Program-made: the position numbers and the translations under genes
Shown: positions 8,555 to 17,056 of the stretch, in pieces
Layout of the letters: the number at the start of each line of letters is the position of its first letter
Position numbering within the stretch: position 1 is the stretch's first letter
NCBI RefSeq assembly: GCF_025790165.1
Contig: NZ_CP094970.1
Span: forward strand, 2,976,001 to 3,040,000
DNA length: 64,000 nucleotides
Direction: 5' to 3'
Source: Solicola gregarius
GTDB taxonomy: Bacteria > Actinomycetota > Actinomycetes > Propionibacteriales > Nocardioidaceae
The notes under the pieces: generated by a model
Told to the model about the DNA's origin: nothing
Database searches by the model: none
Seen by the model: only the letters and a program-made list of their open reading frames with translations

Positions 8555-9277
8555 TCACCGTCGGAACAGCGTCCCGAGGCCGTCGAGCGGGGGTACGTCG
8601 CCGATCAGGTCGAGGCCCTTCCACACCGTTACCTGGTTGGCGGTCAGCACGACCTTCCCGGCGGCCTCTTCGAGGTCGTCGAGCCACGCGAGCGAGTGCA
8701 TCGCGGTGTCGGGTACGAGCACGGCCTCCGCCTCGGGTACGTCCGCCGCGTGGATCATCGAGACCACGGCGTCCTTGCCGAGCGTACCCACCTCGGCGGC
8801 GGTGATGATGCCGTTGCTCCGCATGGTGAGGACGTCGGTGCCGCCCTTGCGCATGAAGTCGACGAAGTGGGTCGCGACGTCCTCGGGGTACGAAGCGGCG
8901 ACCGCGACCTTGGTGAGGCCGAGGTGCGCGATGGCATCGGCGAACGCGATCGACGTCGACGACACCGGTACGTCGAGCTCGGCGGCGATGCCGTCGACCT
9001 GCTCGTGCGCGCCGTCCCAACCGAACACGAAGCTGCCCGACGTACAAGCCCACATGACCGCGTCCGGCTCGTACTGCGAGAGGGCCTTGGCGCCCTCGGC
9101 GAGCCGCGGTGCACTGCCGAGGTCGAGCAGCGCGTCGACGCGGTGTGCGTCCTCACCGACGGAGGTGTGGACCAGCGGTAGCCGGACGGCGCCGTCGAGA
9201 CGCTGCTCCAGCGCGGGGTAGTCGTCCTCGGCGCTATAGCCTGGGTACAGCAGCCCGATCGTCGGACGGTTCTTCAT
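8555..9277 (-). CDS. EutA-like Asp/Glu racemase-superfamily protein, first copy
   Basis: A 240-residue member of the maleate isomerase / arylmalonate decarboxylase / EutA group. The first active-site cysteine is present (Cys78 in WACTSGSF). The second cysteine position, normally in a SCTN motif, is Asp190-Thr191 (VPDTAMHSL). The two-cysteine racemase/isomerase chemistry is therefore unlikely, and a one-cysteine reaction or binding role is possible. It is the first gene of a two-gene operon with the GntR regulator, reading away from the ABC importer across the shared operator at 9349. The paralogue at 19607-20383 keeps both cysteines. Confidence 0.8.
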   Translation of the reverse strand: MKNRPTIGLLYPGYSAEDDYPALEQRLDGAVRLPLVHTSVGEDAHRVDALLDLGSAPRLAEGAKALSQYEPDAVMWACTSGSFVFGWDGAHEQVDGIAAELDVPVSSTSIAFADAIAHLGLTKVAVAASYPEDVATHFVDFMRKGGTDVLTMRSNGIITAAEVGTLGKDAVVSMIHAADVPEAEAVLVPDTAMHSLAWLDDLEEAAGKVVLTANQVTVWKGLDLIGDVPPLDGLGTLFRR

Positions 9278-9348
9278 AGGTGCTCCTCGTGACGGCGTCG
9301 ATGCGATGTGTGACCATCACCTTTCGTCGAGGTCACAATACGATGCAG

Positions 9349-9360
9349 ATTGTTGACAAT
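9349..9360. promoter_or_regulatory. GntR operator overlapping importer I promoter
   Basis: ATTGTTGACAAT contains TTGACA (9353-9358), which serves as the -35 box. TAGTTT follows after 18 bases (9377-9382 region) as a weak -10. The same TTGACA-18-TAG arrangement is seen at 12596 and 20409. A repressor on the palindrome would block RNA polymerase for the importer and, on the other strand, for the EutA-like/GntR operon. Confidence 0.82.
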
Positions 9361-9427
9361 GCTACTGCTCCTCGTTAGTTTCCAAGAAATCCGCAACCGT
9401 TCTCGGATCGCACGACGAAGGGCTCGC

Positions 9428-10366
9428 ATGTACCGCACCGGACCAACGACACGACGTCACCGAATCGGAGTCGCCGCGATCGGAGCCTTGCTCTCCGTCG
9501 GCCTGGTGGCCGCGTGCGGTGGTGAGACCGACGACTCCGGCGATCGAGGTGCCAGTGGCGATACCGACAAGAACGCCACCCTGGAGTCGCTGAAGGACAA
9601 CGGCACCATCACCGTCGGTATCGCCGGCGAGGAGCCCTACAGCTACACCGACGAGGACGGTGAGCTCACCGGTGCCACGATCGCGTTGCACAAGAAGATC
9701 TGGGGCGACCTCGGCATCGACAACGTCGAGGCCGAGCAGGTGGAGTGGGACGCCCTGATCCCGGGTCTGAACGCCGGCCGGTACGACGCGATCAGCGCCG
9801 GCATGTCGATCCTGCCCGACCGCTGCGAGCAGGCTGACTTCGGTGACCCGGAGATCATGTACACCACCGCCTTGATGGTCCCGGAGGGCAACCCCGAAGA
9901 CCTGCACGACATGCAGGACATCAAGGACTCCGACGTGTCGTTCTCGGCCATGAACGGTGCCATCGAGCAGGGCTACGCCGACACGATGGGGATCAAAACG
10001 ATCACCGTCCAGACCCCGGAGGACGGGATGGAGGCCGTGGAGACTGGTCGCGCCGACGTCTACGCGCTGACCGGCATCTCGCTGCGTGCCCTGGCCGAGA
10101 AGAACCCCGATGCCAACGTCGAGGTGACCGATCCGTTCACCGCCGTCGTCGACGGCAAGCTTCAGGTCGGCGCCGGCGCCACGGTGTTCCGCAAGGACAG
10201 CGACGATCTGCGCGAGGCGTACAACAAGGAGCTCGCCAAGATCGTCGGCGACAAGCAGTCCTTCGAGGACGTCGTCGGCGAGTTCGGCTTCACCGAGGCC
10301 GAGCGTCCGAAGGGCGACGTGGACACCGAGATGCTCTGCGCCGGCGACCTGCCGGACGCCGAGTGA
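9428..10366 (+). CDS. EhuB-like ABC importer I, solute-binding lipoprotein
   Basis: A 312-residue periplasmic-type binding protein (bacterial SBP family 3). A lipoprotein signal is clear: basic MYRTGPTTRRHR, a hydrophobic stretch, then the lipobox LVAAC. The mature domain begins ITVGIAGEEPYSYTD and contains the WDALIPGLNAGRYDAISAGM and RC segments seen in ectoine-binding EhuB and its amino-acid relatives. The ATG at 9428 follows GAAGGG and is chosen because it gives the proper signal peptide. It is the first gene of a four-gene importer operon under the operator at 9349. Ligand assignment to ectoine/hydroxyectoine rests on family resemblance and context. Confidence 0.85.
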   Translation: MYRTGPTTRRHRIGVAAIGALLSVGLVAACGGETDDSGDRGASGDTDKNATLESLKDNGTITVGIAGEEPYSYTDEDGELTGATIALHKKIWGDLGIDNVEAEQVEWDALIPGLNAGRYDAISAGMSILPDRCEQADFGDPEIMYTTALMVPEGNPEDLHDMQDIKDSDVSFSAMNGAIEQGYADTMGIKTITVQTPEDGMEAVETGRADVYALTGISLRALAEKNPDANVEVTDPFTAVVDGKLQVGAGATVFRKDSDDLREAYNKELAKIVGDKQSFEDVVGEFGFTEAERPKGDVDTEMLCAGDLPDAE

Positions 10367-10387
10367 CTCTGACGGCCGGGCGCCGCC

Positions 10388-11113
10388 TTGTCTGAGATTC
10401 TCGATGCCCTGAGCGACTACGGGCCACAGATCCGAGACGGCCTCTCGGTCACCTTGCAGCTCTCGCTGGGCGGCGCGGTTCTTGCGTTCATCGTTGCGGT
10501 GATCCTCGGTCTCGCCGCGATCTCCGGACACGCGGTACCGCGGACGATCTCCCGCATCATCGTGGAGTTCTTCCGCGGCACCTCGCTCGTGGTGCAGCTG
10601 TTCTTCATCTACTACGTGTTCCCTGGGTTCGGCCTGGAGCTCGATGCAATTACCTGTGGCGTGATCGCGCTCGGGCTGAACTACGGGGCGTACGGGTCCG
10701 AGGTAGTCCGCGGTTCACTCAATGCTGTGCCCAAGGGGCAATGGGAGACAGCCACGGCGCTCTCGATGCCGTGGGTGACCAAGGTCCGCCGGATCATCTG
10801 GCCGCAGGCGTGGGCGCTGATGCTGCCCGGCCTGAACAACCTGATGATCATGCTGATCAAGGGGACCGCGATCGCGTTCCTCATCGGGCTGCACGACCTG
10901 ACGTACGCGACCAACGAGATGCGTAAGGATGGCGTCGAGGTAATGGCGGCGTACACCATCGGGTTTGTCATCTACTACCTGATCTCGCTCGTGTTCTACG
11001 GCCTGCTGCGGGTGTTGGAGCGTCGAGCACAGCGCCGGCTCGGGATCACGGTCACGACCAGCGATCCGGCCCAAACGGCTGGCGCGGCAGCAACTGCAGG
11101 GGCGGTGGCCTGA
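10388..11113 (+). CDS. ABC importer I permease (EhuC-like)
   Basis: A 241-residue HisM/GlnP-type permease with about five hydrophobic helices. The EAA loop, which contacts the ATPase, is visible in the middle (VPKGQWETATALSM followed by PQAWALMLPGL). The start is a TTG at 10388, because no ATG or GTG gives the first helix; the ribosome site is weak (GGCCGGG). It follows the binding protein by 21 bases and overlaps the next permease (TGATG). The two permeases form the membrane channel. Confidence 0.87.
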   Translation: MSEILDALSDYGPQIRDGLSVTLQLSLGGAVLAFIVAVILGLAAISGHAVPRTISRIIVEFFRGTSLVVQLFFIYYVFPGFGLELDAITCGVIALGLNYGAYGSEVVRGSLNAVPKGQWETATALSMPWVTKVRRIIWPQAWALMLPGLNNLMIMLIKGTAIAFLIGLHDLTYATNEMRKDGVEVMAAYTIGFVIYYLISLVFYGLLRVLERRAQRRLGITVTTSDPAQTAGAAATAGAVA

Positions 11114-11796
11114 TGAACTGGCACTGGGATATCGCCGGGGACGCGTTCCCCGTCATGCTGGAGGCCTTCCTCAAGACCACTCTGCTGGTCACGGTGGTGG
11201 GCTCGCTGCTGGCCGCCGTCCTCGGATTGGTCTGGGCGATGGGGCAGCGCGAGCTGCCGGGGCCGGCGAGCAAGCTCCTCGGCTGGGTGCTCGGTGTCAT
11301 CCGGATGACGCCGCTGCCGCTTCAGCTGCTCTTCGTCGTCGCGTTGTTCGCGTACCAATTCGACGGATACCAGCGTTTCGACAGCATCGACTCCACAACG
11401 ATCCTGACCATCATCGGAATCCTCGTCTTTGGGATTCACTACTCGACGTACATGGCGGAGTCGTACCGCGCCGGTATCGAGTCGATCCCGAAGGGGCAGT
11501 GGGAGGCCGCAACGGCTCTCTCCTTGCCATTGGGCCGTACGTGGCGGGCGGTGATGATCCCGCAGGCCGTCCGGGCCACGTTGCCGTCGTTGGGCAACTG
11601 GGCCATCGCGATGTTCAAGGACACGCCGTTCCTGCTCGCGATCTCCGTACCGGAGATGGTCGCGGAGGCCAGACGTATCGGTGGTGCGCAATTCTCGTAC
11701 ACCGAAGCCTTCACCATCGCCGGTCTGATCTTCCTGGCGGCGAGCTATCCGACCGCCATCCTGATGCGCAAATTGGAGAAGAAGCTTGCCTACTGA
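11113..11796 (+). CDS. ABC importer I permease (EhuD-like)
   Basis: A 227-residue second permease of the polar-amino-acid type, with five predicted helices and the EAA motif PKGQWEAATALSLPLG near residues 125-140. The start codon overlaps the stop of the first permease, and its own end overlaps the ATPase gene by 11 bases, so the three are translationally coupled. Confidence 0.88.
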   Translation: MNWHWDIAGDAFPVMLEAFLKTTLLVTVVGSLLAAVLGLVWAMGQRELPGPASKLLGWVLGVIRMTPLPLQLLFVVALFAYQFDGYQRFDSIDSTTILTIIGILVFGIHYSTYMAESYRAGIESIPKGQWEAATALSLPLGRTWRAVMIPQAVRATLPSLGNWAIAMFKDTPFLLAISVPEMVAEARRIGGAQFSYTEAFTIAGLIFLAASYPTAILMRKLEKKLAY

Positions 11797-12565
11797 GAAC
11801 GCATCACCGCGAATCGTGTTCGAGGACGTGCTGAAGCAGTTCGGCAAGAACACCGTCCTGAACAACCTCAACTTCTCCGTGGAACAGGGGGAGAGGGTCA
11901 CCCTGATCGGCCCGAGTGGGTCCGGCAAGACGACGATCCTTCGGTTGCTGATGACGCTGGAGGACCTCACCGGCGGCTACATCTATGTCGACGGCGACCC
12001 GCTCTCGTACGCCAAGCGGGACGGCAAGCGGGTCAAGCTGCGGCCGAAGGAGATCAGCCGGATCCGGCGCCGGATCGGGATGGTCTTCCAGCAGTTCAAC
12101 CTGTTTCCGAACATGTCGGTGCTCGACAACGTCATCGAGGCACCGGTGCACGTACTCGGCATTGACAAGGACGAGGCCCGAGAAAAGGCGGAGAAGCGAC
12201 TGGAGCAGGTCGGCCTCGGCGACAAGACGAACGCCCATCCGACTCAGCTCTCGGGCGGACAGCAACAGCGGGTCGCGATCGCGCGTGCACTGGCGATGGA
12301 GCCGGAGATCCTGCTGCTGGACGAGGTCACCTCGGCCCTCGACCCGGAACTGGTCAAGGACGTCCTCGGGGTACTCCGCGACCTTGCGGACACCACCGAC
12401 ATCACCATGCTGATCGTGACGCACGAGATGCAGTTCGCCCGAGACGTCTCGAACCGCGTACTGATGTTCGACCAGGGGCACATCATCGAGGAGGCGAAGC
12501 CCGACGTGATGTTCACCGACCCGACGCATCGACGTACTCGGGAGTTCCTCGAGGCGATCCTCTAG
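11786..12565 (+). CDS. ABC importer I ATP-binding protein (EhuA-like)
   Basis: A 259-residue ABC ATPase that powers importer I from the cytoplasmic face. Walker A GPSGSGKTT, signature LSGGQQQR and Walker B LLLDEVTSALDPE are intact. Between them is an insertion (DGDPLSYAKRDGKRVKLRP) also typical of EhuA-type ATPases. The start is a TTG at 11786 with GGAGAAG upstream, 11 bases inside the permease gene. It ends the operon. The GntR site of importer II begins 31 bases later. Confidence 0.88.
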   Translation: MPTENASPRIVFEDVLKQFGKNTVLNNLNFSVEQGERVTLIGPSGSGKTTILRLLMTLEDLTGGYIYVDGDPLSYAKRDGKRVKLRPKEISRIRRRIGMVFQQFNLFPNMSVLDNVIEAPVHVLGIDKDEAREKAEKRLEQVGLGDKTNAHPTQLSGGQQQRVAIARALAMEPEILLLDEVTSALDPELVKDVLGVLRDLADTTDITMLIVTHEMQFARDVSNRVLMFDQGHIIEEAKPDVMFTDPTHRRTREFLEAIL

Positions 12566-12595
12566 GAGTTCGCGCGATTCTCAGATGCTGTGCAG

Positions 12596-12607
12596 ATTGT
12601 TGACAAT
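12596..12607. promoter_or_regulatory. GntR operator overlapping importer II promoter
   Basis: ATTGTTGACAAT, extended by CAG/CTG flanks to an 18-base palindrome (12593-12610) broken only at the centre. TTGACA (12600-12605) and TAGTTT (12624-12629) are spaced 18 bases. It gives importer II its own repressed promoter, 90 bases before the gene. Confidence 0.83.
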
Positions 12608-12696
12608 CTGTTCGGTCGGTCGCTAGTTTGCCGGAACGGTCAGCCTGCGCACATCAATGACGCTGTGCGCGCTGACCGTTCTTCGCGCCCGTCGCC

Positions 12697-13602
12697 ATGA
12701 TTGGACCGAGCCACATGACGCACGACCCATCCAGACGCCGGCTGCTGCGCGGAATCGGTGCAGCGACCGTCGGCGTCCCGCTACTGGGCTGGTCGACCGG
12801 CTGTACGTTCACCGAACCCGGTACCGGCGCCCCGAAGGGCAGCGTGCTGGACCGCGGCCGCGACCAGGGCTACCTCAAGGTGGCGATCTTCAACGAGCCG
12901 CCGTACACCAAGCTCGAGGTCGACGGCACCGTCACCGGCGCCGAGCCAGACGTACTCCGTGCGGTGCTCAAGAGGCTCGGCATCGACGACATCGACGGCG
13001 TACGCATCGAGTACGACGCGATGATCCCGGCGCTCAAGTCTGGCCAGGTCGACGTGATCGCCGCGGGGCTGTTCATGAAGCAGTCAAGGTGTTCCGAGGT
13101 TGCGTACACAGAGCCGGTGATCGTGTCGACCGAGTCGTTCGCGGTGCCGCCGGGCAACCCGGACAAGGTCACCACCATCCAGGACGTACTCGACAACCCG
13201 AAGCTGAAGATCGCGGTGCTACCGGGAGGCTTCGAGGAGGGCATCCTGATTTCCGCCAAGGTGCCCGAGTCGCAGCGGGTGATCGTCCGCGACAACGTCA
13301 CGGGCGTCGAGGCGCTGGAGGCGGGCCGCGCCGACGCGTTCCTGCTTCCGACGCTGTCGCTGGAGGGCCTGGCGAAGGACAACGACAGCTTCGAGGTCAC
13401 CGATCCGGTCGAGGACGCCCCGGCCACCGGCTCCGGTGCGGCGTTCGAGCAGTCGCAGACCGACGACGTCGCCGAGTACAACGACGAGCTCGCGAAGTTC
13501 AAGCAGACAAGCGATTTCGACGAGCTGATGGACAAGTGGGGGTTCGACGCCGACGCGGCGCGCAACGCCACCACCGAAGAACTCTGCAAGGCAGAGGGGT
13601 GA
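12697..13602 (+). CDS. EhuB-like ABC importer II, solute-binding protein
   Basis: A 301-residue SBP family 3 protein. The N-terminus carries a twin-arginine motif (SRRRLLRG) before a hydrophobic run and a cysteine (WSTGC), so it is probably exported by Tat. The lipobox is not canonical. The body repeats the EhuB pattern: IEYDAMIPALKSGQVDVIAAG, an RC pair and a GNP segment. It is only distantly similar to the importer I protein. An ATG at 12715 would still leave the twin arginines. First gene of the second importer operon. Confidence 0.83.
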   Translation: MIGPSHMTHDPSRRRLLRGIGAATVGVPLLGWSTGCTFTEPGTGAPKGSVLDRGRDQGYLKVAIFNEPPYTKLEVDGTVTGAEPDVLRAVLKRLGIDDIDGVRIEYDAMIPALKSGQVDVIAAGLFMKQSRCSEVAYTEPVIVSTESFAVPPGNPDKVTTIQDVLDNPKLKIAVLPGGFEEGILISAKVPESQRVIVRDNVTGVEALEAGRADAFLLPTLSLEGLAKDNDSFEVTDPVEDAPATGSGAAFEQSQTDDVAEYNDELAKFKQTSDFDELMDKWGFDADAARNATTEELCKAEG

Positions 13603-13608
13603 CCGCCG

Positions 13609-14298
13609 ATGTCTGATGTCCTCGAATACCAAAGCCTGCTCTGGGACGGCCTCTGGACCACCGTCGTCGCATCGTTCTTCGGGATCCTGCTGACGATTGT
13701 GGTCGCGTTCGTGGTCGGCATGATGCGGCTGTCGAAGACCCGATGGCTGCGCGCTCCGTCGTACGTCTTCGTGGAGTTCTTCCGCGGTACGTCGATCCTC
13801 GTGCAGCTGTTCTGGGTGGTGTACGCGCTTCCCTTCCTGGGCGTGCGGTTCACCGACAACCTCGTTGCAGGCATCGTCGTGCTCGGGCTGAACGAGGGGG
13901 CGTACGCCTCGGAGGTCGTACGTGGTGCGATCGCGTCGCGGCCGCGCGGCCAGACCGAGGCCGGGATCGCTCTCGGGCTCACGCCCGGGCAGCGAATGCG
14001 TCGCATCCTCATCCCGCAGTCGATCCCGGTGATGCTGCCGTCGTTCGGCAACGTCGCCGTCGACCTGCTGAAGGCAACCCCGCTGCTGTACTTCATCACC
14101 GTCACGGAGTTCACCGCGGACGGCCTGGCGATTCGCACCGAGACCCAGGAGACGACCGCGGTCATGCTTTCGCTGCTCGTCGTCTACTTCGTCCTGTCGA
14201 TGATCCTGGCACTTCTCACGCGGTTGCTGGAGAACAGATTCGCCCTGGAACGTCGTACGCACCCGCTCCTGCGGCCGCTCGTCGGGAGTGCCTCATGA
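13609..14298 (+). CDS. ABC importer II permease 1
   Basis: A 229-residue HisM-type permease with five hydrophobic helices and a degenerate EAA loop (RGQTEAGIALGLTPGQ rather than the usual KGQWEAA). It starts 6 bases after the binding-protein stop and overlaps the next gene by 4 bases (ATGA). Partner of the permease at 14295. Confidence 0.87.
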   Translation: MSDVLEYQSLLWDGLWTTVVASFFGILLTIVVAFVVGMMRLSKTRWLRAPSYVFVEFFRGTSILVQLFWVVYALPFLGVRFTDNLVAGIVVLGLNEGAYASEVVRGAIASRPRGQTEAGIALGLTPGQRMRRILIPQSIPVMLPSFGNVAVDLLKATPLLYFITVTEFTADGLAIRTETQETTAVMLSLLVVYFVLSMILALLTRLLENRFALERRTHPLLRPLVGSAS

Positions 14299-14981
14299 AC
14301 GAATCGATGATCCTCGCCGCCGACGAGCTCTGGGACAACGGGTACGCGGCCGACATCTTCCCCGAGCTCCTCGACGCGTTCTGGCTGACGATCCGGTTGA
14401 CCCTCGTCGGTATGGCGATCGCGCTGGTGCTCGGGCTGATCGTTGCGGTGGTCCGTTACCCGCGGATACCCGTGCTGTCCCGGCTGTTCGACTTCTACGT
14501 GCTCTTCATCCGGGGCACGCCGCTGCTGGTGCAGATCTTCGCGGTCTACTTCATCCTGCCCGACTACGGCATCACGCTGTCGGGCTTCGTGACCGGCGTA
14601 CTCGTGCTCGGCATCAACTACAGCGCGTACACCGCGGAGGTCTATCGCGCTGGGATCGAGGCGTTGCCGAAGGGGCAATGGGAGGCGGCGACGGCGCTGA
14701 ACCTTCCGCGAGGGCGCACGTGGACCAAGATCGTGCTGCCGCAGTCGATCGCGCCGACCATCCCGGTGCTCGGCAACTACCTGATCCAGATGTTCAAGGA
14801 CACCGCGTTGCTGTACGCGATCGGCAGTCCCGAGGTGATGACCGTGGCGCGCCAGATCGGCCAGACGAACGGCGAGTTCCTGGAGCCGTTGACCATCGCC
14901 GGGATCATGTACCTGGTGATCAGCTACATCTCTTCGCTGGGGATCAAGCGACTGGAGCGTCACTATGCGCTGGCCGCCTGA
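14295..14981 (+). CDS. ABC importer II permease 2
   Basis: A 228-residue permease with the standard EAA loop (PKGQWEAATALNLPRG) and five helices. The ATG at 14295 overlaps the upstream TGA. An upstream in-frame extension exists but lies inside the first permease and is not plausible. Completes the channel of importer II. Confidence 0.87.
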   Translation: MNESMILAADELWDNGYAADIFPELLDAFWLTIRLTLVGMAIALVLGLIVAVVRYPRIPVLSRLFDFYVLFIRGTPLLVQIFAVYFILPDYGITLSGFVTGVLVLGINYSAYTAEVYRAGIEALPKGQWEAATALNLPRGRTWTKIVLPQSIAPTIPVLGNYLIQMFKDTALLYAIGSPEVMTVARQIGQTNGEFLEPLTIAGIMYLVISYISSLGIKRLERHYALAA

Positions 14982-15017
14982 CCTGCCCGCCCCCGTACGT
15001 ACCGAGAGGAACCCCCG

Positions 15018-15773
15018 ATGATCACCTTCGAGAACGTCAGCAAGAGTTGGGGCGACAACCACGTCCTGCGCTCGCTCAACTTCGAGGTCACCGCCGGTGA
15101 GAAGGTATCGATCATCGGGCCGTCGGGATCCGGTAAGACGACGATCCTGCGCGTCCTGATGACGCTGGAGACTCCGGACGACGGACTGGTCACGATCGAG
15201 GGCGACACGTTGTGGGATGCGCGCGACGGCAAGAAGCCCAAGGAGACCAAGCAGATGCGGGCCGTACGTAGCAAGGTCGGCATGGTCTTCCAGTCCTTCA
15301 ACCTGTTCCCGCACATGACGGCGTTCGAGAACCTCATCGAGGCGCCGATCCGCGTACTCGGCATGAGCAAGGACGAGGCGGGGGAGCGTGCGCGCGGGCT
15401 GCTCGAGCAGGTGGGCCTGAGCGATCACGCCGACCACAAGCCGCCGAAGCTGTCGGGCGGCCAGCAGCAGCGCGTCGCCATCGCGCGTGCAATGGCGATG
15501 CGACCGTCGATCCTGCTGTTCGACGAGCCGACGTCGGCGCTCGACCCCGAGCTGATCGGCGACGTGTTGGCGGTCATCCGCGATCTCGCGAACGACACCG
15601 ATATGACGATGCTGATGGTCACCCACGAGATGCGGTTCGCCGAGGAGATCTCCGACCGGGTCGTGATGTTCGACTCCGGTGCCGCGGTGGAGACCGGCCC
15701 GCCCGAGCAGGTGCTGAAGAACCCGACACACGAGCGTACGCAGCGCTTCCTGCACGCGGTGCTCGACCACTGA
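15018..15773 (+). CDS. ABC importer II ATP-binding protein (EhuA-like)
   Basis: A 251-residue ABC ATPase with Walker A GPSGSGKTT, signature LSGGQQQR and Walker B LLFDEPTSALDPE. The same short insertion (DGKKPKETKQ) as in the importer I ATPase is present, which supports a common origin of the two systems. GAGAGGAA precedes the ATG. Last gene of the operon; a 25-bp-stem hairpin follows. Confidence 0.89.
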   Translation: MITFENVSKSWGDNHVLRSLNFEVTAGEKVSIIGPSGSGKTTILRVLMTLETPDDGLVTIEGDTLWDARDGKKPKETKQMRAVRSKVGMVFQSFNLFPHMTAFENLIEAPIRVLGMSKDEAGERARGLLEQVGLSDHADHKPPKLSGGQQQRVAIARAMAMRPSILLFDEPTSALDPELIGDVLAVIRDLANDTDMTMLMVTHEMRFAEEISDRVVMFDSGAAVETGPPEQVLKNPTHERTQRFLHAVLDH

Positions 15774-15778
15774 ACTAC

Positions 15779-15842
15779 CCGCCGAGGTACGGATTCCCGC
15801 CAATAGAGCACCCCCATTTGGCGGGAATCCGTACCTCGGCGG
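15779..15842. terminator. Long perfect hairpin between convergent operons
   Basis: Arms 15779-15803 and 15818-15842 match over 25 bp without a mismatch around a 14-base loop. It fills most of the gap between importer II and the convergent M20 gene and is best read as a bidirectional terminator. The stem is unusually long and perfect, and no T-run is present. Confidence 0.8.
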
Positions 15843-15856
15843 CCCTGCGCCCTGCG

Positions 15857-17056
15857 CTACGCGCTCAGCAGTCGCATGGCAGCGAGCGCGTACGTGCGGG
15901 CGGCCACCACGAGTTCGTCGAGGCCGACCGACTCGTCGGGCTGATGCGCCTGCGTGCCCACGGATCCGGGCCCCAGTACGACGACCGGCGTCCCGTACGC
16001 CCGGGCGATGAAGCCGCCATCGCAGGCGGCCGTCCACCCGGCGAGCGGCAGACCCGGGCCCCCGGCCGCGCCGAGAGCGCCGTCGACCGCCGCCACGAAC
16101 CCATGCTCGGCGGGCGTCTCGAAGCCCGGCATCTCCATGGTCATTGCGATCTCGACACCGAGGCCACGCGAGTCGAGGCCCAGCGCGGCGATGCGTTCGC
16201 GCGTCGCCGCGAGCACCGGCGCCCCCTCCTCCGTCGGCAGCAGCCGTCGGTCGACCATCAGGTGACATTCGGCAGGCACGGTCGACGTACCGAGCCCACC
16301 GTCGACGCGCCCGACGTTCCACGTCGGTGGACCTACCAGCGGGTGGGAGTCGCCCGCGGCCAGCTCGTGGTGCCACGCCTCGAGGTCGGCAACGATCGCC
16401 GCCGCACCGTAGATCGCGTTGACGCCGTCGGCCGGGTTGCCCGAATGCGCCGCATGACCGGACACCGCGATCTCGATGTACGAGTCGCCACGGGCGGCGA
16501 TGATCGGCTGCAGGTCGGTCGGCTCGGCGACGATGCAGCCGCCGTAGCCTGCGCCACCGCCTCGCTCGATGTAGCGGCGGACGCCCTTGCCGGTCTCCTC
16601 CTCGTCCATGACGGCGGCGAGCTCGACCGGGCCGGCGAGCGAGATGCCGGCCGTACGAAGGGCCGCCATCGCGACCACGGAGGCGGCCAGACCGCCCTTC
16701 ATGTCGGTCGACCCGCGCCCGTACAGCCGCCCGTCGCGCACCTCGCCACCGACCGGATCGAGCGTCCAGCCGTCGCCGACCGGCACCACGTCGGTGTGCC
16801 CGAGCAGCAGCAGGCCCGGCTCGGACCCGCCCGCAAGCGTCGCCGACACGTTCGGCCGGCCCGGCTCGACCTCGTCGACCTCGACCGACAGCCCACGCGT
16901 ACGACACGCATCGGCAAGCACAGCTGCGGTCTCGGCCTCACCGCCGGGCGGATTCTGACCCGGTGCAGCGACGAGTGCGCTCGTCAGTGCGGCGACCTCG
17001 CCGACGGTGATCCGGTCGAGCACCTCGCGCTCGGCCGGCGTCAGGTCGCCCGTCAC
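15857..17056 (-). CDS. M20 family zinc deacetylase/peptidase (ArgE/DapE-like)
   Basis: A 399-residue M20 metallohydrolase that removes an acyl group from an amino acid amine. Metal ligands are visible: His87 and Asp89 in GHTDVVP, Asp118 in GRGSTDMKGG, and the acidic run DEEETG at 151-156. The GTG at 17056 is chosen because GTGA overlaps the aminotransferase stop. It is the last gene of the EutA-M24-aminotransferase-M20 operon. Ectoine hydrolysis yields N-acetyl-diaminobutyrate, an analogue of N-acetylornithine, so an ArgE-like enzyme could do the deacetylation normally carried out by the M14-type EutE/DoeB, which is absent here. That role is inference. Confidence 0.82.
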   Translation of the reverse strand: MTGDLTPAEREVLDRITVGEVAALTSALVAAPGQNPPGGEAETAAVLADACRTRGLSVEVDEVEPGRPNVSATLAGGSEPGLLLLGHTDVVPVGDGWTLDPVGGEVRDGRLYGRGSTDMKGGLAASVVAMAALRTAGISLAGPVELAAVMDEEETGKGVRRYIERGGGAGYGGCIVAEPTDLQPIIAARGDSYIEIAVSGHAAHSGNPADGVNAIYGAAAIVADLEAWHHELAAGDSHPLVGPPTWNVGRVDGGLGTSTVPAECHLMVDRRLLPTEEGAPVLAATRERIAALGLDSRGLGVEIAMTMEMPGFETPAEHGFVAAVDGALGAAGGPGLPLAGWTAACDGGFIARAYGTPVVVLGPGSVGTQAHQPDESVGLDELVVAARTYALAAMRLLSA

